Positions 52,749 through 62,619 are shown, counted from the first letter of the stretch. The stretch: DNA of 64,000 nucleotides from Collinsella sp. OM04-5 (GCF_003439125.1 NZ_QSUU01000009.1:1-64000); one strand, 5' to 3'. Numbers and translations are program-made. The notes: generated by a model from the letters alone, not told the origin.

Positions 52749-52990
52749 AACCGCCCTCGGGCATGTGCATTGCCCAAGGACGGTTGAATTCCGCGGTACC
52801 ACCTTGTTTGACCCGGCGGATGTCTGGCCCGCCGCGCCCACTCTGTGCCCCTTGTCGCGAGGCTCACGGCTTCCCTACTGGGGCTTCGCCGCCGCTGGCC
52901 GCGTGCCCGTTGAGGTCGCTGCTCGGGAGTGAACGCTTGGCCCTTGTCACCGCAGGAAGGCTCGCAGCCCATGACCTTCCCTCTCTTGCC
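52749..52990 (-). promoter_or_regulatory. T-box riboswitch (tRNA-Phe) of pheST
   Basis: On the minus strand: AGAGAG GA-motif of stem I (52986-52981), a TTC specifier candidate (52933-52931) just before ACTCCC, the highly conserved T-box AAGGTGGTACCGCGG (52805-52791), and the terminator CCGTCCTTGGGCA-(loop)-TGCCCGAGGGCGG with seven T residues (52783-52742). Uncharged tRNA-Phe would pair with the T-box and open the gene. The specifier UUC matches the downstream enzyme. 52991-53162 holds no gene. Confidence 0.92.
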
Positions 52991-53162
52991 GGCGACGCGG
53001 CGGGCAAAACCCTCTCCGTCAACGCATTGGGCTATAGGATAACACATTCTGCGTGTGCATCGCCGCGTTCCGTTTTGTTCGCACTGGGTACAAGGCAGGT
53101 AGCTGTGCAAACTGGCCGCGCGCCCACCCGAAGCGCTCGGCTCACGAGATCAAGGATATGGT

Positions 53163-54737
53163 ATGGGAAAGAAACTCGATAAGAAGGCCGAGCCTGCAGC
53201 GGGCAAGACATCCAAAGGCATGAAGGTCGATAAGGCCGTCAAAAAATTCCGCAAGCTCGAAGGCAAGCTGTGGACTCGTGAGTACCTGCTCAAGATTGCC
53301 GAGTTTGACGGCGCGACCATTGCCCCCGCCAACGGCGCAGCAGCGCGTGCCGACGCCATGGGCACGCTTGCCGGCGAGCATCACAAGCTGCTGACCAGCG
53401 AGAAGTCCGTTGAGCTCGTACGCTCGTTAGCGCGCGAGACCGTCGCCGGCGGCAAAATCGACGACCCTCAGCTGCTCGACGAGATCCGTGTGCTCGGCCG
53501 CGATCAACGTGAGGCCAGTGCCATCCCCACCGAAGAAGCCGAGGCCTGGACCAGGCTCACCTGCGAGGCGGACGCCGTGTGGCGCAAGGCCAAGGCAGCC
53601 AACGACTGGGCGAGCTTTGAGACCTATGTGGATAGAATCGTCGCCCAACTTAAGCATCAGGCCGAGCTCATGGACCCCAAGCGCGATCCATACGACGTTT
53701 GGCTCGACCAGTACGAGCGCGGCCTTTCCGCCAAGAGCTTCGACGCGTTTTGCGACGAGGTCAAGGCCACGGTCGTGCCGCTCGTGCACGCCATCGGCGA
53801 GCGCGGCCAGCAGCCGGCTGCCGACTTTTTGCACGCCCACGTGCCCGAGGCTGCCCAGCGCGCCATGAGCTTCGACCTTATGAAGCTTGTCGGCCTGGAC
53901 CTGGACGACACCACGCTTGCCTTTACCGAGCATCCGTTTAGCGAGGGCTTTGCCGTGGGTGATGCGCGCATCGCGACGCACATCTACGAGGACGACTGCA
54001 TCTCCAACGTCTACAGCATCATCCACGAGGCGGGGCACACCATGTACGAGCTGGGCGTCAATCCCGCCTACGCGCGCACCTGCCTGGAGGGCGGCACCTC
54101 CATGGGCATCCACGAGAGCCAGAGCCGCTTTTTCGAGAACACCGTGGGTCGCAGCCGCGCCTTTATGGGCCCGCTGCTCGAGGTGCTGCGTCGTCACGCG
54201 CCCGAGGTCTACGGCGACGTCGACGAAGACACGCTCTACCGCGCCGTGAACATCGCGCAGCCGTCGTTGATCCGCACCGAGGCCGACGAGCTCACCTATC
54301 CGCTGCATATTATGGTGCGCTACCAGATTGAGCGTATGCTGTTTGCCGGCGAGGCTGCGGCCAAGGACATCCCCGCGCTTTGGAACCGCTTTATGGACGA
54401 GTACCTGGGCATTCCCGTTCCCGACGACACGCACGGCTGCCTGCAGGATACGCATTGGAGCGGCGGTTCGTTTGGCTACTTCCCCACGTATGCGCTGGGT
54501 AGCGCCTACGATGCCATGTTTGTGCCGGCCATGTGCCGCGACGGCGTCGACCTTACCGGTGCCTGCGCGAGCGGCGATCTGGCGCCCGTCCGCGCCTGGC
54601 TGGGCGAGCACATTTGGCAGTGGGGCCGCGCCAAAGACGCGCCGGAACTCATCAAGGGCGCCTGCGGCATGGCCTTTGACGCCCGCTACTACTGCAGCTA
54701 CCTGCAGGACAAGTTCACCACACTGTACGAGCTGTAA
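53163..54737 (+). CDS. M32 family metallocarboxypeptidase (Taq-type)
   Basis: 524 residues, cytosolic zinc carboxypeptidase. HEXXH zinc site in IIHEAGHTMYELG (about residue 295) and the downstream ligand in IHESQSRFFENTVG, as in thermostable carboxypeptidase 1. Almost all-helical. The N-terminus has an unusual Lys-rich leader (GKKLDKKAEPAAGK). Probably releases amino acids from peptides. Ends convergently with glmM, with a family 1 hairpin between them. Confidence 0.93.
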   Translation: MGKKLDKKAEPAAGKTSKGMKVDKAVKKFRKLEGKLWTREYLLKIAEFDGATIAPANGAAARADAMGTLAGEHHKLLTSEKSVELVRSLARETVAGGKIDDPQLLDEIRVLGRDQREASAIPTEEAEAWTRLTCEADAVWRKAKAANDWASFETYVDRIVAQLKHQAELMDPKRDPYDVWLDQYERGLSAKSFDAFCDEVKATVVPLVHAIGERGQQPAADFLHAHVPEAAQRAMSFDLMKLVGLDLDDTTLAFTEHPFSEGFAVGDARIATHIYEDDCISNVYSIIHEAGHTMYELGVNPAYARTCLEGGTSMGIHESQSRFFENTVGRSRAFMGPLLEVLRRHAPEVYGDVDEDTLYRAVNIAQPSLIRTEADELTYPLHIMVRYQIERMLFAGEAAAKDIPALWNRFMDEYLGIPVPDDTHGCLQDTHWSGGSFGYFPTYALGSAYDAMFVPAMCRDGVDLTGACASGDLAPVRAWLGEHIWQWGRAKDAPELIKGACGMAFDARYYCSYLQDKFTTLYEL

Positions 54738-54795
54738 GGATTGACCAGCACGCCATCGCCAACGCCAACTATGTTGACGCCAATGTCTTGGCAAC

Positions 54796-54910
54796 GTCAG
54801 CGAAAACGACCCTAAGCGAGCAAGGTGACGTGAAATGAAAGGGCGCTGACCTTCTGGTCGCGCCCTTGAAATTGAACGTCAGATTGCCGCTTAGGGGCGT
54901 TTGCAGCGTC
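54796..54910. repeat. Dispersed large hairpin element, family 1, copy 2
   Basis: Shares with copy 1 (112-225) the outer stem, CCCTAAGCG with CGCTTAGGG, the inner GGTGACGTGAAA / TTGAACGTCAGAT, and the flanking GCAGCGTCGA. The tip hairpin is quite different (AAGGGCGC-TGACCTTCTGGTC-GCGCCCTT). A perfect hairpin GTTACGCGGTTT-GGTA-AAACCGCGTAAC (about 54916-54943) then runs up to the glmM stop. So the frame is conserved while the tip is free to vary. Confidence 0.75.
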
Positions 54911-54942
54911 GAGCAGTTACGCGGTTTGGTAAAACCGCGTAA

Positions 54943-56274
54943 CTACAGAGCCTCGAGTGCGTTGGCGATGCGCTTCATGGCGGCATCGGCGGATGCTTGG
55001 TCGGGCGCCTCGGCCAGCACGCGGATAACCGACTCGGTTCCGCTCTTGCGTACGAGCACGCGGCCCTCGCCTGCCAGCGCAGCCTCGGCCTCGGCGATGG
55101 CGTTCTGCACGCCCATGTTCTCGAGCGCGGCGTCCTTGTCCGCCACGCGCACGGCCACCTGCGCCTGCGGTAGCAGCTTGCACGGAGCCGTGAGCTGCGA
55201 GAGCGTCTCGCGCTCGGCGCGGATCACTTCCATCACGCGCAGCGAGGTCATAATGCCGTCGCCCGTGCGCTCGATATCGCCAAAGATCGTATGGCCCGTC
55301 TGCTCGCCGCCCAGGCTGTAACCGCCCTCGCGCATCTTGGCATACACGTGGCGGTCGCCCACACCGCTGGTCACGGCACTTAGGCCGGCAAGCTCCAACG
55401 ACTTGATCAGGCCAAAGTTGCTGGCAATCGTCGGAACCACGGTACCGCCCGAAAGGCGACCGTGCTTGTTCAGGTACACGCCGCACACGTACAGGATCTG
55501 GTCGCCATCGACCACGCGGCCGCGCTCGTCCACGGCCAGGCAGCGGTCGGCATCGCCGTCATAGGCAAAGCCCACGTCCAAGCCCTGCTCCACCACGTGG
55601 CGCTGCAGACGCTCCATATGCGTGGAGCCGCAGTCGACGTTGATGTTAAAACCATCAGGCGCGGCATTGATCACGCGCACGTCGGCGCCCAGCGCGTCGA
55701 ACACCGGCTTGGCCACCGAGGACGCCGAGCCGTTGGCGCAGTCGATGCCGATCTTGACGCCCTGCAGCGAAAAGTTCGCGCTGGCGATGAGCGAGGCAAT
55801 GTAGCGGTTGCGGCCCTGCATGTAGTCCACCGTGGCGCCGATGTGGTTGCCCGTGGCCAGCGGCACCTCGCTCTTGCCATCGATGTAATCCTCGATGAGC
55901 TCCAGTACGTCCTCGTCCATCTTAAAGCCGTCGCTGTTGACGAGCTTAATGCCGTTATCGCAAAACGGGTTGTGGCTCGCACTGATCATGATGCCGCAAT
56001 CGAAGCAGCCCTCCACGGTCTGATGCGCCACGCCCGGCGTGGGGATCACGTGCAGCATGTAGGCGTCCGCACCGCTCGCGACTAGGCCACTCACCAGCGC
56101 CGCCTCGAACATATAGCTCGAGCGACGCGTGTCCTTGCCCACGATCACGCGCGCCTTGGCCCCGCGGTTGGCGCCGTAATACCAGCCCACAAAGCGGCCG
56201 ATCTTATAAGCGTGCTCTACCGTCAGCCCAACGTTGGCCTCGCCGCGAAAGCCATCGGTGCCAAAGTACTTCAT
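54943..56274 (-). CDS. glmM: Phosphoglucosamine mutase
   Basis: 443 residues. Converts glucosamine-6-P to glucosamine-1-P for peptidoglycan precursor synthesis. The phosphoserine loop is MISASHNPFCDNGIK, the metal loop DGDADR, the sugar loop GGEQTGHTIF and the phosphate loop RKSGTES. Start AGGAGA-gcgc-ATG. Neighbour of the DUF4012 gene, both read from the minus strand. Confidence 0.96.
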   Translation of the reverse strand: MKYFGTDGFRGEANVGLTVEHAYKIGRFVGWYYGANRGAKARVIVGKDTRRSSYMFEAALVSGLVASGADAYMLHVIPTPGVAHQTVEGCFDCGIMISASHNPFCDNGIKLVNSDGFKMDEDVLELIEDYIDGKSEVPLATGNHIGATVDYMQGRNRYIASLIASANFSLQGVKIGIDCANGSASSVAKPVFDALGADVRVINAAPDGFNINVDCGSTHMERLQRHVVEQGLDVGFAYDGDADRCLAVDERGRVVDGDQILYVCGVYLNKHGRLSGGTVVPTIASNFGLIKSLELAGLSAVTSGVGDRHVYAKMREGGYSLGGEQTGHTIFGDIERTGDGIMTSLRVMEVIRAERETLSQLTAPCKLLPQAQVAVRVADKDAALENMGVQNAIAEAEAALAGEGRVLVRKSGTESVIRVLAEAPDQASADAAMKRIANALEAL

Positions 56275-56357
56275 GCGCTCTCCTTACAAAACAGGGGCGA
56301 ACAGATTGCCTGTCCGCCCCAAAATGGTACTCGATTATCTGGGCTACCAGAAAAACC

Positions 56358-58670
56358 CTATGCCGAAGCGCTGTCGCGAGCCGCCTGGCACGTAGGAGTC
56401 TGACGCAGCGCAAGCGGCTTGTCCCCCGCCTCAGCCGACGTGGTCAGCGTATACGTGATCATTGTCGTCTCGCCCGCATGCAGGTCAACGGTTCCCGAAT
56501 AGAAGGGAATTCCATGCCAAGTTGCGGGACCTAGCCCAAACTGGGTCCCCTCAACCGTAAGGTCACTGATGTTGCCGCCCGTCGGTGCAAACAACGAGAC
56601 ATTCAGGCGCTCGTCGTCGCGCGCTGCATCGAGCGCGCTCGCCGCGACGTAGTCGGGCAGCTTGCCCGCCTCCTCCTGCGTCATGATGTTCGTCAGGGTA
56701 ACGGTGATGCGATATGAGCACGTGCCGTCACCGTTCTTGACGCCCTGGCCAATCTGCGTATCGGCGTTCAGGTACCAGTCGAGCTTGGAGAAGCTCAGGT
56801 TGTTAAAGTAGACACCAGCAACGGGATCTTCACTCGGGTCATCCGGATCGGGCAGCGAGGCGTCGATGTTCATCTCCTTGATAGCGTTCTGCTCGTCATC
56901 GTTTTTCATCCACGCGATCAGGCGACCCTCTTCGGCACCGCGCTCAACGGCGCTGACAAGCTTCGTAACATCGACATCGCCGATACCGCCAAGGATCTTG
57001 TCGAAAGCGGCGCTGGCAACAGATGCAAAGATGCCGTCCGATTCCTCGACCGGATAGTTCCAATACACATCGTGCATGAGAACCTTCGCCGCGTTGGTAC
57101 CGTCGACGACCGTACCATCGGGCAGCGAGACATTACCGACAAGGCCCAGCAGGTACTGCAAGAACACCGGATCGATGCCGACGACGCCATCAACGTCCTG
57201 CCCATACTGGGACTTCCACAGTGCGGCAACACGCTGCGAGTTGCGGGGCCAATCAGGCGAATAGGTATTGCCCGAGTTGTACAGGTTACTGTGGTTGCCG
57301 AACAGCGCCTCATCCTCTTCGTCGACGCTCTCGACTGCCTCATCCTCGCTGAGTCCAATGCGGGGAACAAACTCGCCAATCGACATCTGGCCGTCGGTGA
57401 CCGAAATCAGGCCCTGCGAACCGCCAAAGCCGCCGCAGGCACGAATCTCGACGTTGTTCATGGCGTACACAAGGTAGTTGCGCGTCTGGCCGTTGGCGCC
57501 GAGCATCTGCGGAAGGACGGGGGCGACCTTCTCCGCCGCGTCAACCGCGCCGTTGAGGGTGGCAAAGCCGTCCTTGGCCTTATCGACCAGCTCGGTCACC
57601 TGGGAAATATGAGTATCGCCAATGCCCTGGATCTTCTCGTTGGCGCTCTTGAACACCTTCGAGCTGCTGGAAAGCGAATCGGCGACCGCCTGCAGCGCGG
57701 ACACGTTAATCATGCCGTCCTGAAACAGCTTGCCGGGCGTGGCCTGCGAAAGGTTATCGGCCATGGGAACCAGCGCATTGCTCGAGACATCGGACAGGGC
57801 GTCGATCATGGTGCGGGCCGCATTGATGTCGCTGCCATACACCGGGATAAACGAAGCCGCCGTCCACAGCGGGCTCGAGGTCTCCGCCTTCATGCTGTCG
57901 CAAAGCCCATCAATCTTCTTCGCGTCGTCAGGCAGCGTCGAAAAATCGCCCGACGTGACCTTGTCCTTAAGGCCACCGACAATCTCGACGGCCTCCTTCG
58001 CTTCACTCTTTACGGTCTTTGCCGAGTTAAGCAGCATAAAGCCGCTTGCGCCAAGCGCAACGAGAAGCACCGCGACTACAGCGGCAATAATGGCGCCGGT
58101 GTGACGCTTTTTGCGTTCGCCCTTGCGATGGCGATGACGGACCAGACCGTCAGAGGTCGAACTCGACGAAGCGTCGCTACCGTAGTTCAAGCCAAAATCG
58201 TAATAATCTTCCTTGGAACCCGAGCCCGCAAACTCGGCACCGCTATCATCCAGGCGGGCGAACGTGCCAGTCTCGGAGGCACCGGTGTAAATCGTGCCAA
58301 GGTTACCCGTAAGCCCCGCGCCACCGGCAGAGGGAGTATTGTTGGCGGCCTTGCCGGCATTAACGTTGCCGGCGGCATTTGCGGCGTTGGCAGCACCTGC
58401 GTTGTTCGCAGGTACCGAAGGAGCCCCGCTCGGCTGCGACGCGGAGGTTGCACCGCCCGCAAAGACATTCCCTCTTGCACGGCCGGTCTTTTTCGCCTTT
58501 TGAGACTGCTCGTACAGAGCGGTAAACATCGCCGTCTCGCCCGGGGACACGCGCTTACTGGAACCGCCCTGTCCAGCGCCGCCCGGCGTGCCGGCCTTAC
58601 CAGCCCCGTTCGGACGCGGCGGAACTGCAGGACGGCCGTTATCGCTGCCCTTAAAGTGATTACCAGCCAT
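56358..58670 (-). CDS. DUF4012 family membrane protein
   Basis: 770 residues. Residues 1-170 are a cytoplasmic low-complexity region (Gly, Ala, Asn, Ser; NAANAAGNVNAGKAAN). A basic stop (RHRHRKGERKKRH) and one membrane helix (GAIIAAVVAVLLVALGASGFMLL) follow at about 190-212, then a large extracytoplasmic DUF4012 domain with RNYLVYAMNNVEIRACGGFGGSQG, the family hallmark. GAGGA lies 7 bases before the ATG at 58670. Such proteins are linked to surface polysaccharide loci, but the role is unknown. Confidence 0.85.
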   Translation of the reverse strand: MAGNHFKGSDNGRPAVPPRPNGAGKAGTPGGAGQGGSSKRVSPGETAMFTALYEQSQKAKKTGRARGNVFAGGATSASQPSGAPSVPANNAGAANAANAAGNVNAGKAANNTPSAGGAGLTGNLGTIYTGASETGTFARLDDSGAEFAGSGSKEDYYDFGLNYGSDASSSSTSDGLVRHRHRKGERKKRHTGAIIAAVVAVLLVALGASGFMLLNSAKTVKSEAKEAVEIVGGLKDKVTSGDFSTLPDDAKKIDGLCDSMKAETSSPLWTAASFIPVYGSDINAARTMIDALSDVSSNALVPMADNLSQATPGKLFQDGMINVSALQAVADSLSSSSKVFKSANEKIQGIGDTHISQVTELVDKAKDGFATLNGAVDAAEKVAPVLPQMLGANGQTRNYLVYAMNNVEIRACGGFGGSQGLISVTDGQMSIGEFVPRIGLSEDEAVESVDEEDEALFGNHSNLYNSGNTYSPDWPRNSQRVAALWKSQYGQDVDGVVGIDPVFLQYLLGLVGNVSLPDGTVVDGTNAAKVLMHDVYWNYPVEESDGIFASVASAAFDKILGGIGDVDVTKLVSAVERGAEEGRLIAWMKNDDEQNAIKEMNIDASLPDPDDPSEDPVAGVYFNNLSFSKLDWYLNADTQIGQGVKNGDGTCSYRITVTLTNIMTQEEAGKLPDYVAASALDAARDDERLNVSLFAPTGGNISDLTVEGTQFGLGPATWHGIPFYSGTVDLHAGETTMITYTLTTSAEAGDKPLALRQTPTCQAARDSASA

Positions 58671-58819
58671 AAAGAAATCCTCGCAATTGAGTCGCAATGA
58701 AAAAGTCCATAACGTTACTAGTTTATGGCATTTTGGGCATCGACAGCTAAACTCCAGACACGGACATCAATTGGCGAAAATGTGGCACAGCACCTTTTCT
58801 GTCTTGGCGGCGGCGCCAG

Positions 58820-59842
58820 CTACACCGTCAAAAACACCATCGCGATAATCATGGCAAAGCCCGCCAGGTCGGTGGGCAAAAACACCGTTCCCAACATAAG
58901 GGCGCTGGTGATGGTGGCCGAAACCGGCTCCATGGTTCCAAGGAGGCTCGCGCGCACCGAGCCGATGTCCTTAACGCCCTGCATATAGAGCATGTAAGCA
59001 AAAAACGAGCCGATAACCACGAATACCGCGAGCGCCTCGACGCCGGCAGCGTCGAGTGCCGGCATATGCGCCCAAGGCTGCACGAAGACGCACGAGACCA
59101 CGCCCGCCGTGAGCATTGCCGAGCCCGTGACGATGGGGCTGCCGTATTCGGGCAGGATCTTGGCGGGAATCACCGCCATACACGTGGCGCTGACCGCACA
59201 CATAAGGCCTGCGACCAGGCCAAGCGGCGATATGCTCAGACTGGTAGGGTCGCCGCCGGTAGCGATTAAAAAGGTGCCGCCCAGGGCCAACCCAATGCCA
59301 ACGGCCTCACGCACGCGAGGCATGCGATGGTCGATCACGCAGGTGTAGCCCATAATGATGACCAGTTGCAGGCATTGGAGCACCGTCGCGGTTCCGGCAT
59401 TGGTCAGGCGCACGGCCGAAAGATAACAAAACTGGTTGAACAGCAGACCAAAGGCGGTAAAGAGCAGCAGCTGCTTGCGATCGGCGGGTGTGGTCCAGAG
59501 CTTAATCAGGCGCTCGCGGTCGCGCGTAACAACCACGGCCATAAAGAGTAGACCGGCGAGAATCTGACGCACGCTCATAAGCCACAAGGTGTCGACGTGG
59601 TAGGTATCGAACAGAAAGCTCGCGCTGGTGCCCGAGAAGCCCCAAAACGAACCGCCCACCAGCGTAGCCAAGACGCCCGTGATCATCTTGCGCGTCGAAG
59701 CGCTGTTCAGGCGCTCGCGCCAAGCGCGGCGGGTGCTACGGCTGAGCTCATCGGTGCCCTCGGGCACATCAATGTTCGATATATCGGTCATCGGCACCGA
59801 AGCCCCTGCGCCTTCGACCTGCTCGACACGCTCTTTGCTCAT
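58820..59842 (-). CDS. EamA/DMT-family transporter
   Basis: 340 residues. After a hydrophilic head of about 50 residues, ten membrane helices form two EamA repeats, with the typical GGSFWGFSGTSASFLF start and GSFFAYMLYMQGVKDIGSVRASLLGTMEPVSA in the second half. Export or import of small metabolites; substrate unknown. The ATG at 59842 follows GAGGG; a longer frame up to 60049 lacks a site. Confidence 0.88.
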   Translation of the reverse strand: MSKERVEQVEGAGASVPMTDISNIDVPEGTDELSRSTRRAWRERLNSASTRKMITGVLATLVGGSFWGFSGTSASFLFDTYHVDTLWLMSVRQILAGLLFMAVVVTRDRERLIKLWTTPADRKQLLLFTAFGLLFNQFCYLSAVRLTNAGTATVLQCLQLVIIMGYTCVIDHRMPRVREAVGIGLALGGTFLIATGGDPTSLSISPLGLVAGLMCAVSATCMAVIPAKILPEYGSPIVTGSAMLTAGVVSCVFVQPWAHMPALDAAGVEALAVFVVIGSFFAYMLYMQGVKDIGSVRASLLGTMEPVSATITSALMLGTVFLPTDLAGFAMIIAMVFLTV

Positions 59843-60073
59843 TCCATTCCCTCGAAGCAGCCTGGAAACAATTCGGCTTACCTTACCACGGCGAAGGCAC
59901 CAGCTGGAGGCTTGTCCGCTTATCGGTAGGACAATTCCGCAGACGTCTTTCCATAGCTCGATACCGCAATGGCCTTGCATTATGCGACAGTCAAATCGCG
60001 GCAGCAGGCTCTTTTGAAATGGATATGACAAAGCCCCCGAATTCCACAATGTAAGCGATTTTTAAAAATGTTC

Positions 60074-60102
60074 TTGCCACCGAGTTCAGGCTCCGTTATA
60101 TT
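60074..60102 (+). promoter_or_regulatory. Promoter of tRNA-Val
   Basis: TTGCCA (60074-60079), a 17-base spacer, then TATATT (60097-60102), 29 bases before the tRNA. 59843-60073 shows no gene. Confidence 0.75.
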
Positions 60103-60131
60103 ATCCCTTGCGCGCTTGCGCACCCTTGATC

Positions 60132-60206
60132 GGGCGTTTAGCTCAGGGGGAGAGCGCTTCCCTGACACGGAAGAGGTCAGAAGTTCAAATCTTCTAACGC
60201 CCACCA
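60132..60206 (+). tRNA. tRNA-Val(GAC)
   Basis: Acceptor GGGCGTT pairs with AACGCCC; CCA encoded. Anticodon loop CTGACAC gives GAC. The only plus-strand tRNA here, and without a duplicated 3' half or inverted T-loop nearby. Confidence 0.97.
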
Positions 60207-60212
60207 AATGTT

Positions 60213-60252
60213 CGCAGCTCAGAGGCTATGTCCTCTGGGCTGTTTTGTTTTT
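60213..60252 (+). terminator. Terminator of tRNA-Val
   Basis: AGCTCAGAGG-CTATGT-CCTCTGGGCT followed by TTTTGTTTTTT, starting about 10 bases after the tRNA. 60253-60541 has no gene that I can support. Confidence 0.85.
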
Positions 60253-60541
60253 TGTCGCTAAATCCGCTGGCAGTTCCAACCGTCATCGCAACGTAACAAC
60301 AATTCACCTGACGAATGGCAGCCAAATATATTCAATACCCCAACATCAACAATAGCCAGGCACAAAACTGCGCCGCAAGCTGCTCCAACCGCCCAACTGG
60401 TCAAAAGCCGACCATCTACTTGCCAATTTATCTAACGGCGTAACCAAGCAGTCCGCGCCGCAACTTCTCAACAAAACGCCGCGATGTCTGCGCCCTGCGG
60501 TATCCTTGAGCCACTCGCACCTGCAGCACCAAGGAGCCGCC

Positions 60542-61228
60542 ATGCGCACCGAGCTCGATGTCCCCTTTTCGCACAAAGAAGAAGCCAAAGCACTGGGCGC
60601 CAAATGGGACCGGACCAAGAAGATCTGGTATGTACCCAGCGGCGTCAACCCCGAGCCCTTTGCCGAGTGGCTGCCCGGTGTTGACCGATCCGACCCCTCA
60701 GCGCCGTATATATATCTAGTACTGGGCAAGCGCGAGTGCTGGAAGTGTCACAAAGAGACCTCGGTCGCGGCCTTCGGCATTCCCTATCGAACCGATAACG
60801 ACGAGAGCATCGCCATCGCGCACGCGCCCAACGAAGCCGGGCACATTGCCATCGACACGGCCAACGCCAACGCACTCGCCATCGTGCCCGCTCTTGGCTG
60901 CGTGCCGGGCGAGATCCGCGACTACCTTCATAAGCGCTGCGGCTACAAGCCCGTAGGCGCGCGAGCCTCCAAAGCCCCGTCGCTCGGCAACACGTGCACC
61001 ATTTGCGACGCGCTGCAAGGCAGCCGCTATCTGTTCGAGGAGCCCTCGTCCCCGTTTGCCCTCACTGCCATCAACAAGCTGCCGGCACTGGAGTTTGTAC
61101 GCGTCGAAGTTGCCGGCGTCTTTGGCGTCCCGGCCACGCGCACCGACTTTGACCAGGCGCTCTTTACCTGGGCACGCGACCATCACGCCAAGTTCCACAA
61201 GCAGCTCGGTGAGGGGATTTATTTATAG
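60542..61228 (+). CDS. DUF5710-type protein with two Cys pairs
   Basis: 228 residues. The N-terminal 45 residues, LDVPFSHKEEAKALGAKWDRTKKIWYVP, match the DUF5710 pattern also seen at the ends of DNA primases and toprim proteins. Two Cys pairs (CWKC near residue 64, CTIC near 153) suggest a zinc-binding unit. AGGAG lies 5 bases before the ATG. Function unknown; DNA-related by domain association only. Confidence 0.75.
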   Translation: MRTELDVPFSHKEEAKALGAKWDRTKKIWYVPSGVNPEPFAEWLPGVDRSDPSAPYIYLVLGKRECWKCHKETSVAAFGIPYRTDNDESIAIAHAPNEAGHIAIDTANANALAIVPALGCVPGEIRDYLHKRCGYKPVGARASKAPSLGNTCTICDALQGSRYLFEEPSSPFALTAINKLPALEFVRVEVAGVFGVPATRTDFDQALFTWARDHHAKFHKQLGEGIYL

Positions 61229-61266
61229 GGACAGAGATGCCTTCACAGCCAGCTCCTCCGCATCAC

Positions 61267-61527
61267 CTATCCCTCGTCGCCGGCGTCGTACACGATATCG
61301 AGGCCACAAACAGGGCATTTCTCCTGATACACCGGCATATGAACGCCTGTCCGTTTTCTCACTTCGTCGCTAAGTCTGTCGCACGCATCGATGAACCGAA
61401 TGTCGAGGCACGGTATTTGCGAGCCGCAGCAAGGACAGGCGACGACAAACGACCCGCAATCAACTTCTACGCTCGGAAACATTTTGTTGTCTATAAGGGC
61501 GCACGGCAGTTTTCCGTACTTCCCCAT
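61267..61527 (-). CDS. Small zinc-ribbon protein
   Basis: 86 residues from the ATG at 61527. Two CxxC pairs, CPCCGSQIPC and CPVCG, suggest a zinc ribbon. A GAGG lies 10 bases upstream, so the start is only moderately supported. It follows the 61548 gene by 20 bases and is probably co-transcribed. Not recognised further. Confidence 0.55.
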   Translation of the reverse strand: MGKYGKLPCALIDNKMFPSVEVDCGSFVVACPCCGSQIPCLDIRFIDACDRLSDEVRKRTGVHMPVYQEKCPVCGLDIVYDAGDEG

Positions 61528-61547
61528 CGCAATATCGCCTCGCCAGC

Positions 61548-62117
61548 TCACGTTCGCTCCCCTCTCGCTATACAAATCAGGAAGAGCATGCACCGGCAGG
61601 CGTGTGCGAGATTGCATCGCCACGCGATCCGATCAAACAGCACGATCGTAAAAGACCGCCAAAGCCAAATTTCATCGTCGGTCGCACCCTGTCCGGCAAA
61701 CTCAATATCGACGGGTATGTGCTTCAGATAACTCATGTCGGGCGCAAAACGAGGGTCCGGTCCGCCTTTATGAACAGGACCGTGCAGAACAAACCATCCG
61801 TTTTCGGGCTCGAACCGCTCAACAAACGCAAGGCCGAGCACCTTATAGCCCACCTCGGTTGCAAATATGACTCCGACTGGGACGTCACATTCCATGCAGT
61901 TGAGCATTTTACGGTTGTAATTCTGGTCTCGAAAACCAACGGTACCCGGCGCTTGAACCGAGTACTTAATGACCCACGTACCATCGTCCAAATAGAGCGG
62001 AGGCACATTGTTGATGCTCTCGGTTTGCCGCTGGCGCGCTTGTACCCCGCTACCCCACTTCCCTGTATACTGATGTAGCACGTGTTTCATCCGGGCTTGT
62101 TGGACCGGGTCGTTCAT
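61548..62117 (-). CDS. Hypothetical protein, possible PUA-like or HNH-associated domain
   Basis: About 189 residues. The middle (PLYLDDGTWVIKYSVQAP, GFRDQNYNRKMLNCMECDVPVGVIFATEV, VLGLAFVERFEPENGWFVLHGP) is a beta-rich domain recalling the N-terminal region of some predicted HNH restriction-like proteins, but no HNH motif is present. The start is uncertain: ATGs at 62174, 62117 and 62090 all lack good ribosome sites; 62117 avoids overlap with the divergent gene. Confidence 0.5.
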   Translation of the reverse strand: MNDPVQQARMKHVLHQYTGKWGSGVQARQRQTESINNVPPLYLDDGTWVIKYSVQAPGTVGFRDQNYNRKMLNCMECDVPVGVIFATEVGYKVLGLAFVERFEPENGWFVLHGPVHKGGPDPRFAPDMSYLKHIPVDIEFAGQGATDDEIWLWRSFTIVLFDRIAWRCNLAHACRCMLFLICIARGERT

Positions 62118-62127
62118 GGGGGGCCCT

Positions 62128-62619
62128 ATGGCTGCTTCGAATTCGCCTAAGGGGAGCGTTTCTTCTTCGTCCATCAAGCCGGTTACGCGCAAGGCCGTGC
62201 GTTGCCAACGCGAGGTCGCCTGGCTTGTCACGCAGGCGGCAGGCAGGCTTGTGGCGACCACTCAGGACGTCAATGCGCCTACGCCGAGCTTTGTGTTAGC
62301 GGCGGCGCTGAATTTTGTGCGCCAATTGGAACTTGCCGCACGGGATGCCAGCGGCCACCTCGACTACCAGAATGTTATGGCGCCCGACCTGCAAACGTTC
62401 TGCCACATGGCCAAGTTGCCCGCCGCACCCAATGCGCTTTCGGACGCAGGCTACATGTTTACGCTTTCGGGCGCGGACCTTATCCGCGACATCTATGCAT
62501 ACTGCAGCGAGCTCGCCGAGCGCAGCGTCTTTGGCACGGCTGAAGTCAAACCGGGATATGTCATCAAGCTGGTTCTTAGGCTGTTCTTGATGGACGAGTT
62601 CGGGGCCATGCCGGCGTAA
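62128..62619 (+). CDS. Hypothetical helical protein
   Basis: 163 residues, not recognised. A basic head (SIKPVTRKAVRCQREVAW) is followed by several helices (PSFVLAAALNFVRQLELAARD, GADLIRDIYAYCSELAERS). No membrane segment. GGGGGG lies 4 bases before the ATG. Divergent from the 61548 gene with adjoining starts. Confidence 0.6.
   Translation: MAASNSPKGSVSSSSIKPVTRKAVRCQREVAWLVTQAAGRLVATTQDVNAPTPSFVLAAALNFVRQLELAARDASGHLDYQNVMAPDLQTFCHMAKLPAAPNALSDAGYMFTLSGADLIRDIYAYCSELAERSVFGTAEVKPGYVIKLVLRLFLMDEFGAMPA

Noticed and set aside
53427..54794. 455-residue frame opposite the M32 carboxypeptidase
   Set aside because: Antisense shadow; the plus-strand frame has a zinc-binding active site.
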